64,000 nt of DNA from Sinorhizobium arboris LMG 14919 (GTDB lineage Bacteria; Pseudomonadota; Alphaproteobacteria; Rhizobiales; Rhizobiaceae). The notes under the pieces are model-generated. The model did not search any database and was not told the origin of the DNA. It saw nothing but the letters and a program-made list of their open reading frames with translations. The DNA lies in contig NZ_ATYB01000014.1 of NCBI RefSeq assembly GCF_000427465.1, forward strand, positions 2,379,570-2,443,569, given 5' to 3'. Shown here in pieces: positions 36,150-45,255 of this stretch (within the stretch, counting starts at the first letter, position 1; the number at the start of each line of letters is the position of its first letter). Both the position numbers and the translations under genes were made by a program.

Positions 36150-37229
36150 TCAGCCGACGATCAGCTCCGTCCACTTCTGGTTCAGCCAATCCGACTTCGT
36201 CTGGTAGAGGTCGTAGCGCGGGATGATCGGCTCGATATCCGAGGAGACGGCGGAGAATTCCGTGTCCGTCAGATCGGTGGACTCGCGCTTGACCGTCGGC
36301 GAGGTGCCGACCTTGCGCGAGAGCGTCGCCTGGATCGCGGGCTGGCACATGTAATCGATGAAGATATGCGCTTCCTCGACCTTCTGCGAGGCGCGCGAAA
36401 GCGCCCAGCAGCCGGAATCCTGGATGCCGCCCTCCTTGGGGAAGGTGGAACGGACCGGATGACCATCCGCCGCAGCGAGCCCGGTCACGTCGTGATAATA
36501 TTGCCCCATCGGGATTTCGCCCGACTTCAGCGCCTGTTCGAACTGCGCCTCGTCGCGGTACCAGAGACGGACGTTCGGCTTCACTTCGGCGAGTTTCTCG
36601 AAGGCCTTGAGAACCCCCTCTTCCGTGTCGAGCGCGTCGGTGCCGCCCATGAAGGTCTTGGCGGTCACCTCGAGCAGGAAGGAGTTGGAGACCAGCGCCA
36701 GAAGGCCGAGCTTGTCGGCGTTCGCCGGATCCCAGAACGCCTGCCACGAGGTCGGCGCCTCCTTGTAGACGTCGGTGTTGGTCACCAGCGTGATGTACCA
36801 GGAGACGGCGCCGACGCCGGCGATGCGGCCGTCCGGATATTTGTTGACGAAGCGGTCGAGCAGGTTCGAGCCGTTCTTGATCTTCGCCATATCGATCTGC
36901 GTCCAGAGGTCGGTCGCCTGCCCCTTGAGCATCGCCACCTGCGACATCATGGAAACGTCGGCGGGGGCCTGGCCGGCGCGGGCGGCCTGTTCGAGCTGGA
37001 CGAGCCACGCCTCGCCGGTTGGCTCGGCGATGGACTCAATTGCGATGCCCGTTGCCTTGGTGAATTCGGGGAAGATGTTCTTGTCGAAGGAGTCCTTGAA
37101 GTAGCCGCCATAGACGCCGACCTTCAGCGATCTGTCCTGCGCCCTCAGCACTGCCGGCATCGCCAGCATCGACGCGCCGGCAAGCCCCGCACCCAGCAGC
37201 GTGCGGCGCCTGATGGAATTGATATTCAT
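36150..37229 (-). CDS. polyamine-type ABC substrate-binding protein (PotD-like)
   Basis: A 359-aa binding protein with a Tat-like signal (INSIRRRTLLGAGLAGASML). The fold signature is LKVGVYGGYFKDSFDKNIFPEF, later MMSQVAMLKGQATDLW and WALSRASQKVEEAHIFIDYM. It resembles PotD-type extracellular solute-binding proteins for cationic amines. It follows the agmatinase-family gene by 170 bases on the same strand. Ligand candidates are agmatine, guanidinobutyrate or putrescine; the sequence does not decide. Confidence 0.9.
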   Translation of the reverse strand: MNINSIRRRTLLGAGLAGASMLAMPAVLRAQDRSLKVGVYGGYFKDSFDKNIFPEFTKATGIAIESIAEPTGEAWLVQLEQAARAGQAPADVSMMSQVAMLKGQATDLWTQIDMAKIKNGSNLLDRFVNKYPDGRIAGVGAVSWYITLVTNTDVYKEAPTSWQAFWDPANADKLGLLALVSNSFLLEVTAKTFMGGTDALDTEEGVLKAFEKLAEVKPNVRLWYRDEAQFEQALKSGEIPMGQYYHDVTGLAAADGHPVRSTFPKEGGIQDSGCWALSRASQKVEEAHIFIDYMCQPAIQATLSRKVGTSPTVKRESTDLTDTEFSAVSSDIEPIIPRYDLYQTKSDWLNQKWTELIVG

Positions 37230-37399
37230 CGCATGTCTCCTTGTTTCATGGCGGCGCTTCGCCGCGTTCCCTTGTTCTAGTTGATTCCCTGCGCCTTTTG
37301 GTCCCCGCTGCATTTTCAGCGTAAGAACGATCTGGCGTAGATTAGCGTGATCCGCTCGTGCTCGCCATTTACATCGATGCCGGACCGTTCATCCGCGCA

Positions 37400-38458
37400 T
37401 CAGCCCTTCCCGGCAACGGCCGGGCTGAAGACCATCAGGCTCAGTATCTCGAAGAGCACCTGGGCCCCGGCATGGGCCGTATTGGTGGTCGCGTCGTATT
37501 GCGGCGCAACCTCGACGACATCGCCGCCGACGAGATTCACGCCCTTCAGTCCGCGGATCAGCTCCAGAACCTCTCGGGTCGTCAGGCCTCCGACTTCCGG
37601 CGTGCCGGTGCCCGGCGCAAAGCTCGGGTCCAGGCTGTCGATATCGAAAGAGAGATAGGTCGGGCCGTCGCCGACGATCCTCTTCGCTTTTTCGATGATC
37701 GCCGGGATGCCCAATCCGGTGACCTCCTCCGCGTGAATCACGGTCATGCCGGACTCGTAGGAGAACTCCCACAGATATTCCGCCGAGCCGCGGATGCCGA
37801 TCTGGATGACGCGGGTCGGATCGAGCACGCCGTCGAGAACGGCGTTGCGGAACGGGCCGCCGTGGTGGAACTTGGTCAGGTCGAAGGCGCCGCCGGTATC
37901 GCAGTGCGCATCGATATGGATCATGCCGACGGGCTGCTTCTTGCCCACGACCTTGAGGATCGGATGCGTGATCGAATGATCCCCGCCGACGGAGAGCGGC
38001 ACGACGCCCGCATCGACGATCTGGTTGATCCGCTTCTCGATGTCCTCGTGGCTGATTTCGAGCCGGTAGCGGCTGCGGAAGGGAACGTCGCCGATATCGG
38101 CGACCCTGAGATCATGCACCGGGGCGCAGCCGAGCAAGTGGTTGTAGGGGCCGATCCGCTCGATCGCTCGCAGCGCCCGTGGTCCGAAACGAGAACCTGG
38201 GCGGTTGGTGACGCCGAGATCCATGGGGACGCCGATCATCGCCACCTGAAGATTGCCGAAATCCGGGTCATCGGCATCGACCGGCAGATGGGGTGCGGTC
38301 AGGAATGTCGGAATGCCGGAATAGGGCGCCAGTCGCGTGCCGCTCTTGGTGAAAATCTTGTCCGCTACCTTGCGGAAGGTCGGATCGAAGAGTTCGCCGC
38401 CATGGCTCTCGCCATATTTCGCCTTCAATTCGTTGAGCTTCTGTTCATCCCAAGCCAT
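37400..38458 (-). CDS. speB: agmatinase-family ureohydrolase
   Basis: A 352-aa manganese hydrolase that releases urea from a guanidino compound. All metal-site motifs are present: SVGGDHSITHPI, MIHIDAHCDTGGAF and LSFDIDSLDPSFAPGTGTPE. The segment KFHHGGPFRNAVLDGVLDP is typical of the sub-group containing guanidinobutyrase and guanidinopropionase as well as agmatinases, so the substrate should be treated as open. Start at 38458 is chosen because the upstream part of the open frame lies in the divergent promoter region. It diverges from a LysR gene with an operator-like palindrome between them. Confidence 0.93.
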   Translation of the reverse strand: MAWDEQKLNELKAKYGESHGGELFDPTFRKVADKIFTKSGTRLAPYSGIPTFLTAPHLPVDADDPDFGNLQVAMIGVPMDLGVTNRPGSRFGPRALRAIERIGPYNHLLGCAPVHDLRVADIGDVPFRSRYRLEISHEDIEKRINQIVDAGVVPLSVGGDHSITHPILKVVGKKQPVGMIHIDAHCDTGGAFDLTKFHHGGPFRNAVLDGVLDPTRVIQIGIRGSAEYLWEFSYESGMTVIHAEEVTGLGIPAIIEKAKRIVGDGPTYLSFDIDSLDPSFAPGTGTPEVGGLTTREVLELIRGLKGVNLVGGDVVEVAPQYDATTNTAHAGAQVLFEILSLMVFSPAVAGKG

Positions 38459-38630
38459 GCGCCGGACCTCCGTATGGTTCAGCCGAGGCTGGCACATGAT
38501 GCACTGCAAGCCGCAGCTTGCGTGTTGCCGATCTGAAGCGGCGCGATCAGGTTCCCCGGCTTTTGCCTTTGTTGCGCATATTAGGAGACAATTCTTCTGG
38601 AAAATCAATTGACATTGTTATAGCGTTTGC

Positions 38631-38647
38631 TGTGAGAAAAACTCACA
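38631..38647. promoter_or_regulatory. probable LysR operator
   Basis: TGTGAG (38631-38636), AAAAA, CTCACA (38642-38647) is a perfect 6-5-6 palindrome with a T-N11-A core. It lies 27 bases upstream of the LysR start and about 170 bases from the divergent ureohydrolase start. Confidence 0.6.
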
Positions 38648-38673
38648 CATACACCTCCCTCCGGAGCCCCTTC

Positions 38674-39690
38674 TTGTCGAGCCGCCTGCCTCCGCTGAAC
38701 CCGCTGCGCGCCTTCGAGGCAACCGCCCGGCGCGGCTCCGTTTCCGCTGCGGCGCGTGAGCTGAACGTCACCCACGGCGCAGTCAGCCATCAGATCCGCG
38801 CGCTCGAACTCTCGTTCAACGCGCCCCTGTTCGAGCGCGGCGGCAAGCGGCTGCGGCTGACGCCGCAGGGCGCGCTGCTCTTGCCAGCCGTCACGCATGC
38901 CTTCGCCGAGATCGCTGCGGCAACGGCGGCGATGACGCGACCCGCGACGAGCGGAGAACTCACCGTCACTTGCGTCCCGGCATTGCTTTCCTTCTGGATG
39001 ATCCCGCGCCTGCATCTCTTCACCGAGCAGTTCCCCGACGTCCAGCTGCGGCTGATCGCCTCCAATGACCAGGCGAACCTCGATTCCCCGGACGTCGACG
39101 TCTGCCTGCTCTATGGCGACGGCAACTGGCAGGACTGCTGGTCGAGACTTTGGAGCCGGCTCGAGCTTTTCCCGGTCGTCAGCCCGACGCTCCTCAACAT
39201 GCGGCCGCTACGCTCCATCCGGGATATCCGCGATCACGTGATGCTGCACGGCGACGACGGCCGCGAGTGGAACACCTGGCTTGCCGCAGCCGACGCGATC
39301 GATCTTCAGCGCGGCCGCCAGCATTTCATGAGCGATGCGCGGCTTTCCACCGAGGCGGCCCTCCACAACCAGGGCGTCGCGCTCGGCGATACGATCACCG
39401 CCGGAAGCCTGATCGCCCGCGGCGAGCTGATCGCCCCCTTTGACCTGACGGTTCCGGCCAACGACGCTTTCTTCGTCGCCTGCCGCAACGAGGTTCGCGC
39501 CGCTCCGATCGTCCGCGTTTTCATCGACTGGTTGTTTGCCGCCCTTGAGAGCGACCCGATGCCGGAGTTGCAGATGTCCGCCCGCACGATCATCCGCAGC
39601 CGCATTTCGAAGCCTGAGGATTTTCAACCCGTCTCCTCGCCAAACAGCCGGCGCGCCGAACGGCCGCGGAAGCGCGGGGTAAAGTCGTAG
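38674..39690 (+). CDS. LysR-family regulator, GcvA-like
   Basis: A 338-aa regulator: LPPLNPLRAFEATARRGSVS begins the helix-turn-helix domain, with AARELNVTHGAVSHQIRALE as recognition region and a substrate-binding domain of the GcvA/AmpR type. The TTG at 38674 has GGAG seven bases upstream and is preferred over a GTG at about 38632. About 30 C-terminal residues are basic and beyond the usual fold. It diverges from the ureohydrolase gene and likely controls that operon in response to the guanidino or amine ligand. Confidence 0.9.
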   Translation: MSSRLPPLNPLRAFEATARRGSVSAAARELNVTHGAVSHQIRALELSFNAPLFERGGKRLRLTPQGALLLPAVTHAFAEIAAATAAMTRPATSGELTVTCVPALLSFWMIPRLHLFTEQFPDVQLRLIASNDQANLDSPDVDVCLLYGDGNWQDCWSRLWSRLELFPVVSPTLLNMRPLRSIRDIRDHVMLHGDDGREWNTWLAAADAIDLQRGRQHFMSDARLSTEAALHNQGVALGDTITAGSLIARGELIAPFDLTVPANDAFFVACRNEVRAAPIVRVFIDWLFAALESDPMPELQMSARTIIRSRISKPEDFQPVSSPNSRRAERPRKRGVKS

Positions 39691-39794
39691 TGCACGTCGC
39701 CCGAGCTGCAGCGGATTTGGGATGACGACATGCACAAAACCATTTATCGGGCGGGAGCCTTCGCCTGTCTCTTTCCAACAACAGGAAATCCGTC

Positions 39795-40973
39795 ATGCCG
39801 CATTTCAATCCCCTCATCGAAAAGCTCTCGCCTCCGCCGATACCCTCGGTGCTCGCATGGGCGAAGGCCTATGACGGGACAAAAGGCCCACTGATCGATC
39901 TCTCCCAGGCCGTGCCCGGCTATCCCGCTCATCCCGACATGCTGAAGTGGCTCGGCGCAGCCGCGGCGTCGACGGCCTTCACGGGCTACGGAGCGATCGA
40001 GGGTGAAGCGGAACTGCGCACGGCCTATGCCGATCATGTGGCGTCGCTCTATGGCGCGGCGGTCGCCGCCGACAACATCCACATCACCTCGGGCTGCAAC
40101 CAGGCCTTCATCTGTGCCGCAATGGCCGTTGCCGGCGCGGGCGATACGGTGCTGATGACCAATCCCTATTACTTCAACCAGGAGACCACGCTGGAGATGC
40201 TGGGGATCAATGTCGAGCTTGCGCCGCTCGACGCAGGCGCCGGCTTCCTGCCCGAGGTCGAAACCATCGCCTCGGCTTTGCGGCCGGGCATCCGCGCACT
40301 CGCGCTCGTTTCGCCCAACAATCCGACCGGTGCGGTCTACCCTCCCGAACTGCTGCAGCGCATCTATGAGCTTTGCCGCGCGAACGGAACCTGGCTCATC
40401 CTGGACGAAACCTACCGCGACTTCCTGCCGGACGCAGCCGCCGCGCCGCACGGCCTGCTGCAAAATCAGGGCTGGCAGGACAGCTTCATCAGCCTCTACA
40501 GCTTCTCGAAATCCTTCTGCATTCCGGGCCATCGCCTGGGCGCGATCACCGCCGGGCGGCAGGTGGTCGAGCAGATCGCCAAGATCATGGACAATCTTCA
40601 GATCTGCGCCCCGCGTGCCCCCCAGTCGGCCGTAGCGAGGGCTATCCCCGCGCTCGCCGACTGGCGGCTTGCCAATCGCGCCGAAATCGCCGCCCGCGCC
40701 GAGGCGCTGAAAACGATCATGACCCGCCTGCGGCAATGGAAGCTGCAGGCCGTCGGCGCCTATTTCGCCTATATCCGCCATCCCTTCCCCGATATCGAGT
40801 CGCAATTCGTCGCCGAGAAGCTCGCGAAGCTCGCCGGCGTCCTTTGCTTACCGGGCGAGTATTTCGGCGAGGGTCAGGAAAACTACCTGCGCTTCGCCTT
40901 CGCCAATGCGGACGTGGCAACGATCCTGAAGCTCGAAGAGCGGCTTGCGGGTTTTGCGCTGCCGGGTATCTGA
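39795..40973 (+). CDS. class I/II PLP aminotransferase
   Basis: A 392-aa fold-type I aminotransferase. Visible features are TSGCNQAFICAAMA, the cofactor Asn in SPNNPTGAV, the Asp-Glu-Thr-Tyr in LILDETYRDF, and the cofactor lysine in YSFSKSFCIPGHRLG. The C-terminal Arg for the substrate carboxylate is in NYLRFAFANAD. The specific amino donor is unknown. It follows the LysR gene by 104 bases and is convergent with an EamA exporter gene only five bases away. Confidence 0.9.
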   Translation: MPHFNPLIEKLSPPPIPSVLAWAKAYDGTKGPLIDLSQAVPGYPAHPDMLKWLGAAAASTAFTGYGAIEGEAELRTAYADHVASLYGAAVAADNIHITSGCNQAFICAAMAVAGAGDTVLMTNPYYFNQETTLEMLGINVELAPLDAGAGFLPEVETIASALRPGIRALALVSPNNPTGAVYPPELLQRIYELCRANGTWLILDETYRDFLPDAAAAPHGLLQNQGWQDSFISLYSFSKSFCIPGHRLGAITAGRQVVEQIAKIMDNLQICAPRAPQSAVARAIPALADWRLANRAEIAARAEALKTIMTRLRQWKLQAVGAYFAYIRHPFPDIESQFVAEKLAKLAGVLCLPGEYFGEGQENYLRFAFANADVATILKLEERLAGFALPGI

Positions 40974-40978
40974 GTGCT

Positions 40979-41869
40979 TCAGCCGCGCCGCGCGATCAGG
41001 ATGCCGGTCAGCACGATCGCGCCGCCGATCGCCTGCATCAGCCCCACCGGTTCGCTCAGCAGGATCCAGGCGAGTACGGCCGCGACGACCGGCTGCAGGA
41101 GCAGCGTCAGCGAGGAAAAGGCCGGCGGCAGATAGGCGAGCGCATAGGTGATCGCAACCTGCCCTCCGGCATGGCTGACAAAGGCAAGACCGAAGAGCAT
41201 GGCCCAGCCGAAGCCGCTCGGGGGAAAGAGCGACTGCTCCGTCAGGAGCGCCATCGGCAGCATGCACAGGGCCGCCGATGCGGTGCTCCAGATCATGATT
41301 CGGTTGGTGCTGAAACGGCTGCGAAGGCGTCCGATGGCGAGAATGTAGCCCGCATAGAACATGGCTGCCACGACGGCGATACCGTCGCCGGCGAGATCAC
41401 CGCCGTCGAGGGCCGCAGGGCCGCCTTTCAGGACGACGACGCCGGCGACCGCCGTGGCGAGGCCCGCGACGAAGATGCCGCTGACTGCGGAGCGGAACAG
41501 AAGCCAGCCCGCCAGGGTCACGAAGACCGGCGCCAGATTGGCGAGCAGCGTCGCATTGGCGACCGAGGTCATGGTGAGGGAGAGGTGCCAGGCCCCGAGA
41601 TCGATCGCCAGGAACAGTCCCGGGAGGACAAGAGCGACGTAGTCGGCCAAGCGCTCGGGAGGCCTGTCGGCCGCCGATCCGTTGCGCAGCTGCGACCAGG
41701 CGACGAGCGGAATCAGCGCCAGAGCCACCCGCCAGAAAGCCGTCGCCATCGGCCCGACTTCCGAGAGCCGCACGAAGATCGGCGATCCGCCGATGGCGGC
41801 ACCGCCTATGATCAGCGCGGCCATGGCGAGCCGGTTATGAGAAGAGGCGGAACTGGCTGCTTGGGTCAC
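40979..41869 (-). CDS. EamA/DMT-family transporter
   Basis: A membrane protein of about 296 aa with ten hydrophobic segments in two EamA repeats, e.g. AALIIGGAAIGGSPIFVRLS and the second-half ALAYLPPAFSSLTLLLQPVVAAVLAWILL. Family members export amino acids or metabolites. The start is uncertain: the GTG at 41869 is used, though an ATG 15 codons later is also possible and neither has a strong ribosome site. Confidence 0.85.
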   Translation of the reverse strand: MTQAASSASSHNRLAMAALIIGGAAIGGSPIFVRLSEVGPMATAFWRVALALIPLVAWSQLRNGSAADRPPERLADYVALVLPGLFLAIDLGAWHLSLTMTSVANATLLANLAPVFVTLAGWLLFRSAVSGIFVAGLATAVAGVVVLKGGPAALDGGDLAGDGIAVVAAMFYAGYILAIGRLRSRFSTNRIMIWSTASAALCMLPMALLTEQSLFPPSGFGWAMLFGLAFVSHAGGQVAITYALAYLPPAFSSLTLLLQPVVAAVLAWILLSEPVGLMQAIGGAIVLTGILIARRG

Positions 41870-42018
41870 GGCGATGCCCGATAGATGGAAAGCGCACGGC
41901 AGAATCGCCGGCGCGGCAAGCGAGCTATCAGAAGCGCGCCGCGAACGACAGCCGGATTCGCCAGATAGGCGAAAAACGACCACACGCGAAGACGCGCGGC
42001 CGTGGGAGAGACAATCGC

Positions 42019-43452
42019 TCAGGCTGCGTCCGGCAGGTGAACCGTTTTCACCTCCAGGAAGTCCTCGAGCCCGAACATCCCGCCTTCCCGGCCGTTGCCC
42101 GATTGCTTGTAGCCGCCGAACGGGCTCCCGTAGCGGTGCGGACCGCCGTTGATGTGCACCATGCCGGCGCGCAGGCGAGACGCCACCCGCTCCGCCTTTT
42201 CCCGGTCGCGCGTCTGGACATAGGCTGCGAGGCCGTAATTCGTGTCGTTGGCGATTGCGATCGCCTCCTCTTCCGTGTCGAAGGGAATAATCGAAAGCAC
42301 CGGACCGAACACTTCCTCGCGCGCGATCCGCATGGAGTTGTCGACATCGGCGAAAATCGTCGGCTGGACGAAATAACCGGTCTCGAAGCCTTCCGGCTTG
42401 CCCGGGCCACCGGCGAGGAGGGTCGCACCTTCGGCGACGCCCGCTTCGATCAGCGCCTGTACCCGCTCAAATTGAATGTGGCTGACGAGCGGACCGATAT
42501 GGGCGCCTTCCTTCGTCGGATCTCCGACCCCCGCCTCCATGCCGACGCGCCGGGCGATCTCTACGACCTCGTCATAGACGCTGCGTTCGACGAGCATGCG
42601 CGTCGGCGCATCGCAGGACTGACCCGAATTGTTGAAGCATTCGAGGATGCTGGCCGTGACCCGCTCCTCGATATCGGCGTCGGCGAAGACGATGTTCGGG
42701 GACTTGCCGCCGAGTTCGAGCGTGACGCGCTTGACCGTATCGGCGGCGTCCTTGCTGACGGCTATCCCGGCCCGCGTCGAACCGGTGAAGGACATCATGT
42801 CGATGTCCTTGTGCCTGGAGAGCGCCGCCCCGGCATGAATACCGTCGCCGTTGACGAGGTTGAAGACACCTGCCGGGAAACCCGCCTCCTCGATCATCTC
42901 GGCATAGAGCATGGCGTTCAGCGGCGTGAATTCGCTGGGTTTCAGGACGCAGGTGCAGCCGGTCGCAAGCGCCGGTACGACCTTGAGGGCTATCTGGTTG
43001 ACCGGCCAGTTCCACGGCGTGATGAGACCGCAGACGCCGATCGGCTCGCGCAGGAGCGTATCGCCGTTCGGCAGCTTTTCCCTGAGCTTCAGGCGCCTCA
43101 GCGCGTCGATGAAGCCCTGCAGATGGCCGACGCCCACATCCGCCTGCTGCTCGCGGCTCATCGTCCGGGGCGCACCGAGTTCGGCGGTGATGGTGTCTGC
43201 CATTTCGTCGTAGCGGCGCTTGTAGATGGCGAGCAGCTTTTCCAGCAGCGCCAGCCGCTCTTCGACGCTCGTCCGGCTATAGCTGGCGAAGGCCTCCTTG
43301 GCGGCCGCGACCGCCCGGTCAACGTCGACAGCGGTGCCGAGAGAGATGACTGCGATCGGCTTTTCGGTCGCCGGATTGAGAACCAGAAGATCGTTCTGCG
43401 TGGCCGGCTCAACCCATTTGCCGTCGATGTAGAATTTCCGCTTGTCGAGCAT
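42019..43452 (-). CDS. aldehyde dehydrogenase (PuuC-like by context)
   Basis: A 477-aa NAD(P)-dependent aldehyde dehydrogenase. The N-terminus LDKRKFYIDGKWVEP and the ITPWNWPVNQIALKVVPAL motif are typical. The general-base Glu is in VTLELGGKSPNIVF and the catalytic Cys is C280 in NNSGQSCDAPTRM. In the neighbourhood of gamma-glutamylpolyamine oxidase and synthetase genes it would oxidise gamma-glutamyl-aminobutyraldehyde, but sequence alone supports only the general family. Confidence 0.92.
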   Translation of the reverse strand: MLDKRKFYIDGKWVEPATQNDLLVLNPATEKPIAVISLGTAVDVDRAVAAAKEAFASYSRTSVEERLALLEKLLAIYKRRYDEMADTITAELGAPRTMSREQQADVGVGHLQGFIDALRRLKLREKLPNGDTLLREPIGVCGLITPWNWPVNQIALKVVPALATGCTCVLKPSEFTPLNAMLYAEMIEEAGFPAGVFNLVNGDGIHAGAALSRHKDIDMMSFTGSTRAGIAVSKDAADTVKRVTLELGGKSPNIVFADADIEERVTASILECFNNSGQSCDAPTRMLVERSVYDEVVEIARRVGMEAGVGDPTKEGAHIGPLVSHIQFERVQALIEAGVAEGATLLAGGPGKPEGFETGYFVQPTIFADVDNSMRIAREEVFGPVLSIIPFDTEEEAIAIANDTNYGLAAYVQTRDREKAERVASRLRAGMVHINGGPHRYGSPFGGYKQSGNGREGGMFGLEDFLEVKTVHLPDAA

Positions 43453-43602
43453 TCGCTCCTCCTTCCCGTCTGATTTCCGGCGGCAAGGCTACGACGGCGG
43501 CTGCACGCGGACAAGGGCGGAAAAACGGGAAGGAGCGTGCCGAAAAGACGGCATCCGCCGGTAAATGGCTGCAGGTGCAGGAGCCCGGCAGCCGGACCGA
43601 AA

Positions 43603-43752
43603 TCAGAACGCGCCAATGAGGAGCGCGCAGATGAAGGTGAATGCGGCAGCCACTGCGATGGCGTGCGTAATGCGCCTGGCTGTCGAGGGCCGGGCAGGTC
43701 GAGCCCGGCAGACTGTGTAGTGGGATTGGGTCATCGCCTTGGTCGCGTTCAT
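43603..43752 (-). CDS. 49-aa single-helix membrane microprotein
   Basis: A small open frame, MNATKAMTQSHYTVCRARPA, then a basic stretch, then a C-terminal hydrophobic helix ending AVAAAFTFICALLIGAF. GGAGAG lies five bases before the ATG. It lies between the aldehyde dehydrogenase and oxidase genes on their strand. The basic N-terminus and single helix suggest an inner-membrane peptide with the N-terminus inside. It is not recognised as a named family; the ribosome site and helix are the support. Confidence 0.6.
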   Translation of the reverse strand: MNATKAMTQSHYTVCRARPARPSTARRITHAIAVAAAFTFICALLIGAF

Positions 43753-43944
43753 TTGTCTCTCCGCTGCTGGGCGTTGGCCTGTTGCCGTTGTTCTCCTATA
43801 TTCTTGATTGATTTTCTAGATAATATTTTCCTGCGGATCAAACGAGAAATGAAAAATTCGTTTAACGGACGCCTGCCGCCGCACGGAATACACGGTTTCT
43901 TCAGGCAAGCGGGCGCCCTGCCCGCACTCGCGATTTCGGCCTGG

Positions 43945-45255
43945 CTACCAGCCCACGGCGTCCTTGAACATGTACCACCACGATCCGACCGTCGAATATT
44001 GGGCGCGGAACATCCGCCCGCCGGGGAACGGATACCAGGGCAGTTTGGCGAAGACGTCGAAGCGCGACGCGTCGCCGTCGATTGCTTCGGCAAGAGTGCG
44101 GCCGAACAGGTGTGAGCCCGTCACGCCATGACCGCTATAGCCGTGGGCGAAATAGGTGTTGCTGCCGATCCGGCCCATCTGCGGCACGCGCGTGAAGGAA
44201 AGCGCGAAATTGCCGCTCCAGGCATAGTCGATCTTCACGCCCTTGAGGCGCGGGAAGACCTTTTCGAGATTGGGTCTGAGTTTTGCGACGACATCCGCCG
44301 GATCGGTGCCACCATAGACGGTTCCGCCGCCGAAGATCATCCGCTTGTCGGCGGAAAGCCGGAAATAATCGAGAATATAGCGAACGTCCTCGACGCACAT
44401 GTCGCTCGGGAGCAGCGAATGGGCAAGCTCCTCGCCGAGCGGCGCGGTTGTGATCATCTGGGTCGAGACAGGCATGACGCGCGTGGCGAGCTTCGGCACC
44501 GCATCGCCGAGATAGGCGTTGCCGCAAAGCACGACGATCCGGGCGGAAACCTCGCCCGCGCTCGTATGGACGGTCGGCCGGGCCGACTCGTGGTCGACAC
44601 GGGTCACCGGGGACATCTCGTAGATCACCCCGCCGAGGCTCTCGAAGGCGCGGGCTTCGCCAAGCACCAGGTTGAGCGGATGCATATGACCGCCGGTGGT
44701 GTCGAGCATGCCGCCGCAATAGGCCTCTGAATTGACGAGCTGGCGCAGTGCCGTGCGATCGAGAAGCTGATGGTCGTCCATGCCGTATTTGCGCCAGAGC
44801 GCCTGTTTGGCCTCGAGCTCCTTCATGTGGGCGCCGGTATAGGCGGCATAAATGTTGCCGGGCTTCAGATCGCAGTCGATCTGATACTGGCTGACGAGCC
44901 GACGTATGATCCGCCCGCCCTCCTGCACCAGGCCGCCGATGAAACGAGCGGCATCGTCGCCGTAGCGGCGCTGGATCGTCGACAGACCGGCATTGAGGCC
45001 GTTGACGATCTGGCCGCCATTGCGCCCCGAGGCGCCCCAGCCCACCTGCGCGCCCTCCACGACAGTTACCTTGTAGCCCTTTTCGGCAAGGTGGATGGCC
45101 GTCGAGAGGCCCGAATAGCCGGCACCGACGATGCAGATGTCTGTCTCGATGCGGCCTTCGACCCTCGTCGGATGGCGCGTGATATTGCGCGACGCGGCGT
45201 AGTAGCTCGCCGGGTAGCTGCCGTCGCCGGCGTAGGATTTCTGCTTCTGTGCCAT
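43945..45255 (-). CDS. puuB: FAD-dependent oxidoreductase, gamma-glutamylputrescine oxidase-like
   Basis: A 436-aa DAO-family flavoprotein. The dinucleotide-binding GAGYSG is at residues 44-49, followed by the FAD-contact VVEGAQVGWGASGRNGGQI. The C-terminal FAD motif is TYFAHGYSGHGVTGSHLFG. This matches PuuB-type oxidases. It starts in an ATGA overlap with the glutamine synthetase-like gene; together with the aldehyde dehydrogenase it would oxidise gamma-glutamylated amines. A GTG one codon earlier is possible. Confidence 0.88.
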   Translation of the reverse strand: MAQKQKSYAGDGSYPASYYAASRNITRHPTRVEGRIETDICIVGAGYSGLSTAIHLAEKGYKVTVVEGAQVGWGASGRNGGQIVNGLNAGLSTIQRRYGDDAARFIGGLVQEGGRIIRRLVSQYQIDCDLKPGNIYAAYTGAHMKELEAKQALWRKYGMDDHQLLDRTALRQLVNSEAYCGGMLDTTGGHMHPLNLVLGEARAFESLGGVIYEMSPVTRVDHESARPTVHTSAGEVSARIVVLCGNAYLGDAVPKLATRVMPVSTQMITTAPLGEELAHSLLPSDMCVEDVRYILDYFRLSADKRMIFGGGTVYGGTDPADVVAKLRPNLEKVFPRLKGVKIDYAWSGNFALSFTRVPQMGRIGSNTYFAHGYSGHGVTGSHLFGRTLAEAIDGDASRFDVFAKLPWYPFPGGRMFRAQYSTVGSWWYMFKDAVGW

